Positions 8,167-16,179 of a stretch of DNA of 64,000 bases are shown here, one piece after another. Position 1 is the first letter of the stretch. Each line of letters opens with the position of its first letter. This DNA is from Bradyrhizobium lablabi (GTDB taxonomy: Bacteria; Pseudomonadota; Alphaproteobacteria; Rhizobiales; Xanthobacteraceae): contig NZ_JAFCLN010000007.1 in the NCBI RefSeq assembly GCF_018129385.1, forward strand, positions 186,001 to 250,000, read 5' to 3'. The translations under genes were made by a program, and so were the position numbers. The notes beneath the pieces are model-generated. The model had not been told where the DNA came from. It did no database searches and worked only from the letters and a program-made list of their open reading frames with translations.

Positions 8167-8663
8167 GGCATCTTCTCCGATATGGCGGCGATGGTGACGT
8201 GGCGGTCGACTGGAAAGGTTACGGTATCGTCGGCGCAGCCCTTGGCAAGGGAAACGACGAAGTCCGCCGCGCTGCCAAGGGCGACCATCGCGTGATGCCA
8301 GACATTGCGACGGTAGACGATGCCTTGATCGCCCCGCGCAATGAAGGCCGCCGTTAAATGCATGTTCGGCTCCCCGCTTGCACGACCAGGGCACACAACG
8401 ACGAGGAATCCGCGGCAGGCGAGCGGACTGAACAACTGCGCTGAGTGCGGGTGCCGCTCCATCGCCATGACGCGCAGCGGCAGGCTGCTCGGCTCTGCCA
8501 GACGGTAGGTCCACAGAAGCCGCTCGGGAGCCAGACCATCCGTCTCGAACGCGGACGCAATCATGCGCCGCGGCGACGTGCCGGCGTGTTCGATGACTTC
8601 GCCGAATGGCGCGAAGGCCGCCGCCGAGAGCGGACGTGGCCGGATGACGAGTTCGCGCGACAT
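8163..8663 (-). CDS. Ureidoglycolate lyase (AllA) family protein
   Basis: 166 aa with the cupin-like AllA fold: FAPFGEVIE near the N-terminus, ERHPHSAQLFSPLACRGFLVVV and GDQGIVYRRNVWHHAMVAL towards the C-terminus, which match the catalytic core of ureidoglycolate lyase. AllA splits ureidoglycolate to glyoxylate and urea. The ATG at 8663 has GGAGG just upstream. It overlaps the next gene by 4 bases and follows the ferredoxin-type reductase gene. Together with the PuuE-like and DUF1116 genes it gives the operon a ureide-degradation character. Confidence 0.85.
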   Translation of the reverse strand: MSRELVIRPRPLSAAAFAPFGEVIEHAGTSPRRMIASAFETDGLAPERLLWTYRLAEPSSLPLRVMAMERHPHSAQLFSPLACRGFLVVVCPGRASGEPNMHLTAAFIARGDQGIVYRRNVWHHAMVALGSAADFVVSLAKGCADDTVTFPVDRHVTIAAISEKMP

Positions 8664-8695
8664 GCGACCTCCGGGTCTGACCGCGATTGGCGGGC

Positions 8696-9709
8696 CTATA
8701 CGGCCCCTCCGGCTGTCGCGATGAATTTCTCCGCGAAGATCGACGACGCGGGGGCACCGAACTCGGTGACGATCGTCCGCGCCCGCTCGGTCATCGCCGG
8801 GGGGCCACAGAGATACACATCGGAGTTTGCGGCGCTCTCGGCGTCGATCAGATCCGTTACGAACCCACAATGCAGATCAGGCTTGCCGGTCCCCTCCGCA
8901 ACGGCGATTCGAAAATCGAAGCTCGGGAGCACCTGTCGGAACTTTGCGAGTTGATCCAGGAGAAACAAATCGTCCGTGCGGTTAACGCCAAAGCAGAGCG
9001 CGACAGGCCTGTACTCCTTCGATGCGATCATCTGCGACAACATCGACGTCATGGGCGCGACACCCGTGCCGCCCGCTACCATCAGAACCGGTCGCTCGCC
9101 GCTGCGCAGATAGAAAGTGCCTTGTGGACCCCGGCATTGAATGACATCGCCGGGCGCCGCGCGCTCCGCCAGATAACGCGACATGATCCCGTCATCCAGC
9201 AGCCGAACGAAGAACTCCAACACGCGCTGCTCGCCAGGCGCATTCGCCATCGAATAGGACCGCCATTCCGACGTCCCGGGCACCTGGAGATTAACGTACT
9301 GCCCCGGCAGGAACTTCAACGCGCTCAATCCCAGCATCCGGGCGGAAATGCCGACCACGGAACTGCTTAGGCGGTCGATGCGCTCCACCTTGATCGAGAA
9401 CGGCTTTGCCGCGATCAGCTTGCCGCGTTCATAGGGAAGGTGAACCTCGAGATCGGTCGCAGCCGCGGCGACGCAGGGCAGAATTTCACCTGCCTCCACT
9501 TCGCCGGGGCTGAGCGAGATCGAGGACAATTCGTCGTACTCGATCTCGCCGGCAAGACAGGTCGACCGGCAGGTCTGGCAGTCCCCGATTTCGCAATCGG
9601 AGGCTAGCGCGATGCCGGCGCGCCGTGCCGCCGCGAGGATTGTCTCTCCGCTCCTGGCGGCGAACACCGCACGGTCGCCATCGGCAAAGCTAAGCGTTAC
9701 GGTCGGCAT
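8696..9709 (-). CDS. Rieske oxygenase reductase component (2Fe-2S / FAD / NAD)
   Basis: 337 aa from ATG 9709 (MPTVTLSF), with GAGGAG upstream. Residues 1-90 are a plant-type [2Fe-2S] ferredoxin with Cys39, Cys44, Cys47 and Cys79. Residues about 100-200 are an FAD domain with the RSYSMAN motif. Residues about 205-337 bind NAD(P)H (GGTGVAPM, CGPP). The domain order ferredoxin-FAD-NAD is that of BenC/AntC-like one-protein electron chains. It very probably supplies electrons to the Rieske oxygenase alpha subunit in the same operon (16180-17544). Confidence 0.92.
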   Translation of the reverse strand: MPTVTLSFADGDRAVFAARSGETILAAARRAGIALASDCEIGDCQTCRSTCLAGEIEYDELSSISLSPGEVEAGEILPCVAAAATDLEVHLPYERGKLIAAKPFSIKVERIDRLSSSVVGISARMLGLSALKFLPGQYVNLQVPGTSEWRSYSMANAPGEQRVLEFFVRLLDDGIMSRYLAERAAPGDVIQCRGPQGTFYLRSGERPVLMVAGGTGVAPMTSMLSQMIASKEYRPVALCFGVNRTDDLFLLDQLAKFRQVLPSFDFRIAVAEGTGKPDLHCGFVTDLIDAESAANSDVYLCGPPAMTERARTIVTEFGAPASSIFAEKFIATAGGAV

Positions 9710-9737
9710 GCATTCGGCTCCTCTCGAAGAGCGCGCC

Positions 9738-10874
9738 TTAACGGGCGAGTGCGAACTTGCCATCCTTGACCGTGAGCAGAACGACGCTGTCGGCCTTGGC
9801 GCCGAAGTGATCGTCCGGTCCGTAGGAGTAGACGGCGGTCACTCCGACATACTCTTTTAGGCCCTCGATGGCGTCGCGGATCTTGGCGCGGTCGGTGCCG
9901 CTCTTGCGGATCGCCTCGGCAAGCATGTTGACCGCGTCATAGGCGTTGCCCGCGAAGGTGGCCGGCGGCTTGCCATATTTGGCCTGATAGTCGCGCACGA
10001 AGGACGAGAGCGGCGATTTCTGCGGATCGTTTTCCTTCAAGGAATCGATCACGTAGATCTTCGATGACGGGATCAGGATGTCTTCGGCCGACCCGCCAGC
10101 CAGCCGCAGGAAATTGAAGTCGTTAGCGGCGTGCGACAGATAGAGCGGCGCGGTCAGGCCGAGCTGCCGGTAGTTCTTCACTGCAATAGCCTGCCCCGGA
10201 CCGGTCGCCCAGACGACGACCGCATCGGGGTTGGCGCTGCGGATCCTGGTGAGCTGTGGGGTCATGTCCTTGTCGTCATTGCCATAGGCCTGCTGCGTCA
10301 CGATCGTGATGCCGAACGAGGCGGCGTTCTTCTCCAGTTGCTCGCGACCGCTGGTGCCAAACGGGGAGTCCGCGTTCAGTAGCGCGACGTTCTTGACGCC
10401 ACGCTGTTTCATATCGGCCATCATCACGCTCTGGACGAGGACGTCGGTCAGGGGCGACAGGAATATCCACTTCTTGTCCTGCGGCGGAAGCACGATCCCG
10501 CGCGAGCCCCCGTTTGAGATCATTGCGGTCGAAGCCCTCTGCACCGTATCGATGATCGCGTAAGAAGAGCCGCTGTTCATCGGCCCGACCAGCCCGACCA
10601 CCTCGTTCTGCTCCAGCAGCCGCTTGGCCGCCGTCACTGCCTTGGTGTTGTCGCCTTCGGTATTGAGGTTGATCAGTTCGAGCTTCTTTCCGCCGATACC
10701 GCCCTTCGCGTTGATCTGCTCGACCGCGAGCATCGCGCCATCGAGACCGGGCTGGCCGAGCGAAGCGATCGGCCCCGACGTCTCCAGAAGACCGCCGATC
10801 TTGATGGTCTCCTGTGCCTGCGCAGTCGAAATCGCCGTCATCACGAGCAGCGAAGCCAATACGGACTTGATCAT
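9738..10874 (-). CDS. Liv-type ABC transporter substrate-binding protein
   Basis: 378 aa with a Sec signal peptide (MIKSVLASLLVMTAISTAQAQ) and the Peripla_BP_6 start ETIKIGGLLETSGPIASLGQPGLDG. The segment EQINAKGGIGGKKLELI is typical of LivJ/LivK-like proteins. The ATG at 10874 lies 7-8 bases from a GAGGGG site; a GTG two codons upstream is also possible. It abuts the DUF1116 gene and belongs with the LivGF, LivM and LivH genes of this operon, completing a full importer. The ligand is presumably the substrate of the Rieske/ureide enzymes. Confidence 0.92.
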   Translation of the reverse strand: MIKSVLASLLVMTAISTAQAQETIKIGGLLETSGPIASLGQPGLDGAMLAVEQINAKGGIGGKKLELINLNTEGDNTKAVTAAKRLLEQNEVVGLVGPMNSGSSYAIIDTVQRASTAMISNGGSRGIVLPPQDKKWIFLSPLTDVLVQSVMMADMKQRGVKNVALLNADSPFGTSGREQLEKNAASFGITIVTQQAYGNDDKDMTPQLTRIRSANPDAVVVWATGPGQAIAVKNYRQLGLTAPLYLSHAANDFNFLRLAGGSAEDILIPSSKIYVIDSLKENDPQKSPLSSFVRDYQAKYGKPPATFAGNAYDAVNMLAEAIRKSGTDRAKIRDAIEGLKEYVGVTAVYSYGPDDHFGAKADSVVLLTVKDGKFALAR

Positions 10875-10876
10875 GG

Positions 10877-12094
10877 TCACCCCCTCTTTCGTAAGGTCAG
10901 ATTCAACTCAAGCGTCGTGATCGCCGTGGCGAACAGGTCGAGCGGCGGACGATAGATGCCACCGCCGATGCGGCCGCCTTTGCCGCTGCGATCGAGAATG
11001 CCAAGGACGATGTCGGGAGCAGCTCCCTGCTCGGAGATACTTCGCGCCGGCATGCCGAGGCGGACGCGGCTCTGCTCGAACGCGGGGTGCTGCATCGGCA
11101 GAAGGCCCGCAAGTCCACTCGGCACCGAGCCGGCGCTGGGCAATGACACCGATGTCATTGCGCCGAAGCCCATCGCATCGACCAACGCGCTGTCGCCTAC
11201 GGCGCCGAGCCGGTCTTCTTCCTGATAGCCGGACAGCAGGCTACCCGAGGGTGGCGTCGCCGGGGCCACGAACCATTGCCCGGTCCGGCCACCCAGTTGC
11301 AGCCCAACCTCTGTGCCGTTGCCGCCAAGCGCAGTGATCACGCTGCTGTGCTCGCCCTCGCCCGCTCGCGCGATGCATTTGACGGCAGCCATCCAGAGAT
11401 TGAGGAAGAAGCCCGATGCCTTGTCGAGGAAGCGTCGCTCCGGCGTGTCGCCGCCGAGCCGCGGCGCGAGCACCTGTACCAGCCGGCTCGTCGCCGCGGC
11501 CGTCCGCGAATGACAGTCGTCTCCATCCGTCAGTGCCGCGTCGGCAATATCGATCAGCGGAACATCGCGGTCAGCGATGATCTCCAGCGTGGAGGCGAGA
11601 TTGCCGTTGATCCATCGCAGATGCGACAACACCTGCTGGCCACGCAGGCCAAGGCGCTGCGCGAGCGCCATGCCGCCGTTGAGCGGGCTGAAGGCAACGT
11701 TGTCCGGGTCTTGGGCGTCCGCGACGATCTGAACCGCCATGTTGGGTGACAACACGGCGGCCAGCGGCACCATCGCACCGTGGTCCTGTGCAGGCAGGAG
11801 CTTCACGTCGCCGCGCTCGAGCATCGCTGCCGCCGAATCCACATCCCTGGCCCAGCCTTCATACAAGATCGCCATCACAGCGCTATTGACGAGCGGCTGC
11901 GCGATCCCACCGGGGCGGACAGGCGGTCCCGCGTGCAGGATAGCGCGGCCGGGAAATGCAATGACGTCGCTCGCCAGCGTGACGCCGCGCCAGACTGGGC
12001 GGACCGCATGCATTCGCTGCAGCGCATCCCGGTCGGCGGGATGAAGGTCGGATTGGGTCGCGCCGGAGGTCGATGCTGCGAGATGTTGCGTCAC
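10877..12094 (-). CDS. DUF1116 protein (YlbE/AllG-like)
   Basis: 405 aa. The GTG start at 12094 follows a perfect TAAGGAGG site that overlaps the stop of the preceding ABC gene. The sequence carries the DUF1116 layout: RPVWRGVTLASDVIAFPGRAILHAGPP near the N-terminus, HDHG-type QDHGAMVPLAAVLSPNM in the middle, and a glycine-rich C-terminal third (ALGGNGTEVGLQLGG). In E. coli the DUF1116 protein YlbE (AllG) works with FdrA (AllF) and YlbF (AllH) as oxamate carbamoyltransferase in anaerobic allantoin use. Here no FdrA or YlbF partner is present, so it either acts alone or uses partners elsewhere. Placement between transporter genes is unusual. Confidence 0.85.
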   Translation of the reverse strand: MTQHLAASTSGATQSDLHPADRDALQRMHAVRPVWRGVTLASDVIAFPGRAILHAGPPVRPGGIAQPLVNSAVMAILYEGWARDVDSAAAMLERGDVKLLPAQDHGAMVPLAAVLSPNMAVQIVADAQDPDNVAFSPLNGGMALAQRLGLRGQQVLSHLRWINGNLASTLEIIADRDVPLIDIADAALTDGDDCHSRTAAATSRLVQVLAPRLGGDTPERRFLDKASGFFLNLWMAAVKCIARAGEGEHSSVITALGGNGTEVGLQLGGRTGQWFVAPATPPSGSLLSGYQEEDRLGAVGDSALVDAMGFGAMTSVSLPSAGSVPSGLAGLLPMQHPAFEQSRVRLGMPARSISEQGAAPDIVLGILDRSGKGGRIGGGIYRPPLDLFATAITTLELNLTLRKRG

Positions 12095-12104
12095 ATCGAC
12101 CTCC

Positions 12105-13715
12105 TTACACCGCCACCGCACGGACGCCTTGAGCTGCGCGTTCCAGCTCCCGATCGCCTGATCCGAGATAGGCCTCGGTGATACGGGTGTCCTCGAGCAG
12201 TGAGCGTCCGGAGCCCTGCGCTGCGACCCGGCCGTTGGCAAGCACATAGCCGCGATCGGCGATGCCAAGCGCCGCCGACACGTTTTGCTCGACGAGCAGG
12301 ATGGTCAGCCCGTCGTCGCGCAGCCTTTCTACACAACGCAGGATTTCGGCGAGAACCTGCGGCGCAAGACCTAGTGATGGCTCGTCGAGCATCAGCAGGC
12401 GCGGTTCGCCCATCAGCGCGCGGCCGATTGCCAGCATTTGCTGCTGGCCGCCACTCAGCGTGCCTGCAAGCTGCCCGGCACGCTCCTTGAGCACGGGAAA
12501 AAGCTGATAGACAGCCTCAAGCCGCTCCGCGAAAATCCGCCGCTCGGTCGCGCTACGCCACATCACATGCCGGAATCCTTCGGCGCGCCGGCGGGCGTAA
12601 CGTCCGGCGGCGAGGTTCTGCAGCACGGTCAGGGACGAGAACAATGCGCGCCCCTCCGGCACCAGGTTGATCCCGCGCGCCACCGCACGATCTGCGGATT
12701 CGCCGCGCAGGTCGACATCGTCGAACGTCATGCGGTCGGCACGGGACGCCTCGACCCCCGCAATCGCGCGAAGCAGACTGCTCTTGCCGGCACCGTTGGC
12801 TCCGACCAGTGCGACGATCTCGCCCTGCCCGACGCCAAGCGAGACGCCGTCAAGCGCTGCCAATCCGCCATAGCTGACGCTGAGATTGGAGACGTCGAGC
12901 AACGGCTTTGCGGCCACAGCCCGGGATGGCGCTGTCCTGGCCGGTACGACGCCGCGCTGGCCGAGATAGGCCTCGAGCACGCGCGGATTGCTCCTGACCG
13001 CAGCGGGCTCGCCGTCCGCGATGATACGCCCTTGGTCCAGCACGAGGATGCGGCGCGCGATCCGGCTCACCAGCGGCATGTCGTGGTCGATGAACAGGAT
13101 CGTCTTGCCCGAGGCGGAGAGCGCCAGGATGATATCGCCGAGCACACGCTTCTCGATGTCATTTAGCCCTGCGCCGGGCTCGTCCAGCACCAGCATCTGT
13201 GCGCCGGATGCCAGCGCCCGTGCGATGCTGAGCAGGCGGCGTTGGCCGGCCGTCAGCACTGATGCCGGTTGACCGGCTAGCTCGGCCAGCCTGACAGTTG
13301 CGAGATGCTGATCGGCCTCGGCACGAAGCACGCCGTGGTCGAGCAGCGCGCGGCCCCGCCCTAACAGCGACGGCAGCAGGCCAAGCTGATGATGAGACAC
13401 ACCGCCGATCATGACGTTCTCGCGCACGGTCAGGCGCTGGAAGGGTTCCGCAGCCTGGAATGTGCGCACCAGTCCATCCGCCACAATGCGGTGCGGGGCG
13501 TTGCCGGTGATGTTGCGGCCGCTGAAATGGACGGTTCCGCCCTGCGGGGTGATCTCTCCCGACAAGACATTGAGCAGCGTGGTCTTGCCGGCGCCGTTCG
13601 GGCCAATCAGCGCCACCAACTCATTCGGCTGAATGCTGAAGCCGACATCGGTCAGCGCCTTGAAGGCACCGAATCGGACGGACGCGCCATCCACCGTCAG
13701 GAGGGGCTCGGTCAC
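12105..13715 (-). CDS. Fused LivG-LivF branched-chain-type ABC transporter ATPases
   Basis: 536 aa with two complete ABC ATPase domains in one polypeptide. The first, about residues 1-250, has Walker A GPNGAGKTT, signature LTAGQRRLLSIARAL and Walker B LVLDEP, and resembles LivG. The second, about 270-525, has Walker A GANGAGKSS, signature LSGGQQQMLAIGRAL and Walker B LMLDEP, and resembles LivF. The GTG at 13715 overlaps the LivM stop (GTGA); a longer open frame upstream runs antisense-free inside livM and is not used. LivG and LivF are usually separate proteins. No stop or frameshift separates the halves. It energises the LivHM channel at the inner membrane. Confidence 0.9.
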   Translation of the reverse strand: MTEPLLTVDGASVRFGAFKALTDVGFSIQPNELVALIGPNGAGKTTLLNVLSGEITPQGGTVHFSGRNITGNAPHRIVADGLVRTFQAAEPFQRLTVRENVMIGGVSHHQLGLLPSLLGRGRALLDHGVLRAEADQHLATVRLAELAGQPASVLTAGQRRLLSIARALASGAQMLVLDEPGAGLNDIEKRVLGDIILALSASGKTILFIDHDMPLVSRIARRILVLDQGRIIADGEPAAVRSNPRVLEAYLGQRGVVPARTAPSRAVAAKPLLDVSNLSVSYGGLAALDGVSLGVGQGEIVALVGANGAGKSSLLRAIAGVEASRADRMTFDDVDLRGESADRAVARGINLVPEGRALFSSLTVLQNLAAGRYARRRAEGFRHVMWRSATERRIFAERLEAVYQLFPVLKERAGQLAGTLSGGQQQMLAIGRALMGEPRLLMLDEPSLGLAPQVLAEILRCVERLRDDGLTILLVEQNVSAALGIADRGYVLANGRVAAQGSGRSLLEDTRITEAYLGSGDRELERAAQGVRAVAV

Positions 13716-14662
13716 GGCGCACGCCCTACATTCACGATCCGCAGACCGCGCCCGAGCAGCGCTGACAGGCCGTGCAACAACCCGTTCGGGCAATAGATCA
13801 CGCTGACCACCAGCAGCACGCCATAGGCGACGACATCGTAGGCGCCGAGCGGCTTCAGGAGTTCGCCAAGCAGCGTGATGAAGATGACGCCAAACAGCAC
13901 GCCCCAGACGTCGGCGAAGCCGCCGATCGCAACCATCAGGAGCAGCTTCACCGAAAAGCCGACATCGAACGGCCCGGGGCTGAGGTAGCCTACATAATGG
14001 GCGTAGAGGCTGCCGCCGAGTGCGCAACAGAGCCCGCTCACCATCATGATCAGACGCTTGATCGACTGCACGTTGTTGCCGACCGAGCCCGCGACGCGTT
14101 CATTCTCGGAGATGGCCCGCATCGCGAGTCCCGTCGGCGAAGCGATCAGGTTCTCGGCGCAGACGATCGCAATGATCGTCACCACCCAGACTGCCGGCAG
14201 GAAGACGAAGTCGCCATTGAGCGTATAGCCGAACAACGCCAGCGGCGGGATTCCCGTGAGCCCGTTCGGGCCGCCCGTCACATCGTGCAGTTCGACGAAT
14301 CCGACCTGCACGATGATCCCGAACGCCAATGTCGCCATCGCGAGGTAATGGCCCTTGAGGCGGAAGACGAGCCAGCCGATCGCCCAGGCGATGACGGCCA
14401 CCAGCGACGTTGCGAGGATGACATCGAGCCAGGCGGGAACGCCGAACCATTTGCCAATCAACGCCGCGCCATAGGCGCCGAGCCCGTAGAAGGCGGCATG
14501 TCCGAGCGAGATCTGACCGGTATAGCCCGCAATCAGAGCGAGCCCGATCGCCGGCAGAGCCTGCAGGCCGATCACAACGAGAAGGCTGACAAGGTAGCCG
14601 CTGCGGGAGGCCGCGCAGAGTACGAGCAGCGCAATCAGAGCCGGGATGCGCCAGCTTGTCAT
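13712..14662 (-). CDS. Branched-chain-type ABC transporter permease, LivM family
   Basis: 316 aa hydrophobic protein with 8-9 predicted membrane spans. It has the LivM-typical GYTGQISLGHAAFYGLGAY segment and the FRLKGHYLAMATLAFG segment. The C-terminus (GLLHGLSALLGRG) is typical of the family. ATG at 14662 overlaps the LivH stop by 4 bases. It pairs with LivH to form the inner-membrane channel of the module 1 importer. Confidence 0.92.
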   Translation of the reverse strand: MTSWRIPALIALLVLCAASRSGYLVSLLVVIGLQALPAIGLALIAGYTGQISLGHAAFYGLGAYGAALIGKWFGVPAWLDVILATSLVAVIAWAIGWLVFRLKGHYLAMATLAFGIIVQVGFVELHDVTGGPNGLTGIPPLALFGYTLNGDFVFLPAVWVVTIIAIVCAENLIASPTGLAMRAISENERVAGSVGNNVQSIKRLIMMVSGLCCALGGSLYAHYVGYLSPGPFDVGFSVKLLLMVAIGGFADVWGVLFGVIFITLLGELLKPLGAYDVVAYGVLLVVSVIYCPNGLLHGLSALLGRGLRIVNVGRAP

Positions 14663-15528
14663 GCGCGCACCCGTTCGTATTCGCCGAGCAGCCCGCCTGG
14701 CCGGAATAACAGGAAGCCGAGCAGCAGCGCAAAGGCGATCGCATTCTTGTATCCCGAGCTAACATAGCCTGCGGAGAACGCCTCGAGCACGCCGAGCACG
14801 ATTCCGCCTAGCGCAGCGCCGATTGGACCGCCGAAGCCGCCGACGATGCAGGCGACGAATCCCTTGATCCCGAGCTGCAATCCCGTGTCGTACTGCGTGA
14901 GCGCGATCGGCGCCACAACGATACCTGCGATAGCCCCAAGCGCGCCGGACATCACGAAGCCGACGAGGCTCATGGTCTCGACCTTCATGCCGACGAGCCG
15001 CGCGGCGAACGGATTCATCGCGCAGGCGCGAAACATCTGGCCGAGGTATGTCCTGCGGAACAGCAGGTCGAGCGCGACCATGGCTACCGCAGCCGTGCCC
15101 AGCACCCACAATGACTGCGGCATCACGGTGGCGCCGAACATATGGAGAAGCTTTTCACCGGAGAAGGCCGGCAGCGGCTGCGCGTCCGTACCCCAGATGA
15201 TGGCGGCTACGCCCTGCAGAACGACGCCGACACCGATCGTCACGATAATGCCGCGCATGACGTCGCCGCGCACCGGCTGGACGGCGCTGCGCTCGATCAG
15301 CACCGCAACGACGCAGGTGATCAGGATCGCAAGGATAATGGCGAGCCACATCGGCGCGCCCGCGCTCTGGATCGCGATGGCGCTCATCGCGCCAACCATC
15401 GCGAAATCGCCCTGCGCGAAATTGACGATGCCGGTGACATTATAAATGCAAGTGAAGCCGACGCCGATCAGCCCGTAGATGCTGCCGACGACCAGTCCAC
15501 TGATGAGAAACTGCAATGCGTCGGACAT
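14659..15528 (-). CDS. Branched-chain-type ABC transporter permease, LivH family
   Basis: 289 aa, 7-8 predicted membrane spans. LivH hallmarks are GLVVGSIYGLIGVGFTCIYNVTGIVNFAQGDF at the N-terminus (a contiguous family signature) and the C-terminal FLLFRPGGLLGE. An AAAGGGGG site precedes the ATG at 15528. It is translationally coupled to LivM. With LivM, the LivGF fusion and the binding protein it makes a complete importer inside the Rieske operon. Confidence 0.93.
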   Translation of the reverse strand: MSDALQFLISGLVVGSIYGLIGVGFTCIYNVTGIVNFAQGDFAMVGAMSAIAIQSAGAPMWLAIILAILITCVVAVLIERSAVQPVRGDVMRGIIVTIGVGVVLQGVAAIIWGTDAQPLPAFSGEKLLHMFGATVMPQSLWVLGTAAVAMVALDLLFRRTYLGQMFRACAMNPFAARLVGMKVETMSLVGFVMSGALGAIAGIVVAPIALTQYDTGLQLGIKGFVACIVGGFGGPIGAALGGIVLGVLEAFSAGYVSSGYKNAIAFALLLGFLLFRPGGLLGEYERVRA

Positions 15529-15542
15529 CGGGCCCCCTTTCG

Positions 15543-16157
15543 CTAGACCTGCATCCAGGATTCGGAAAACGCCAGGAATGCCGTGCTCTTGCGCGTGCCC
15601 GCAAAGTCGCGTTGCACGACCTTGCCCGACAGCGGCCGACCATTGAGCGTGACCGAGCCGTCTCCCGCATCGAGGAACAGGCTGTACATCTGGTGGATCT
15701 TGGTCGGCCCGTTATCGGCCGGCATGTCGACCGCATAGGGAGTGCCGAGATTCTTCCAGGTTGCGACGACCTCGACGTCTCTGGCGCGCACAATCTCCGA
15801 GTAGGTCGATAGCGTGCTGCCCTCGCGGCGGCACTCGGTCAAAGGCAGATGGGTGACGGCCTGGATGCCCGGAGAGACGCGGAAGGAAGCGAATGTCGAG
15901 AAGAACTCCGCGATCAGATACCGCGCCAGGGGCTCGTTGTCGCTGATGCAGAAATTGGCGACATTGGGAAAGCCCTGCGCGACACCGGGCTTGTCGAGCA
16001 CGACAATGCCGCTGCCCATGCCATGGCTGGAATAGAAGATGCGGAAGAAGCACATCAGGCCGGTCCAGGGACCGTCCTGAGTGTCCTTCAGATAGATGCC
16101 GGGATTCTCGCCGGTCCAGGCGACCGGGCCGGGATGGATAGGACTCCTGTTCGCCAC
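15543..16157 (-). CDS. Protein of unknown function between Rieske oxygenase and LivH
   Basis: 204 aa, not recognised. The GTG at 16157 is chosen because AAGGAGAA lies 7 bases upstream; the open frame extends a little further. There is no signal peptide or membrane span. Visible features are PGPVAWTGENPGIYLKDTQDGPWTG near the start, a YSSHGMGSGIVVLDKPG loop and a beta-rich C-terminal half. Its position directly after the oxygenase gene suggests an accessory role: a second oxygenase subunit, a substrate carrier or a downstream enzyme. A small beta-type Rieske subunit is unlikely from the sequence seen. Confidence 0.8.
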   Translation of the reverse strand: MANRSPIHPGPVAWTGENPGIYLKDTQDGPWTGLMCFFRIFYSSHGMGSGIVVLDKPGVAQGFPNVANFCISDNEPLARYLIAEFFSTFASFRVSPGIQAVTHLPLTECRREGSTLSTYSEIVRARDVEVVATWKNLGTPYAVDMPADNGPTKIHQMYSLFLDAGDGSVTLNGRPLSGKVVQRDFAGTRKSTAFLAFSESWMQV

Positions 16158-16179
16158 AGCGACTTCTCCTTGTCTCTGG

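Noticed and set aside
13716..14027. N-terminal extension of the LivG-LivF fusion to 14027
   Set aside because: The extra residues are an Arg-rich shadow of livM; the GTG at 13715 gives the normal 4-base overlap.
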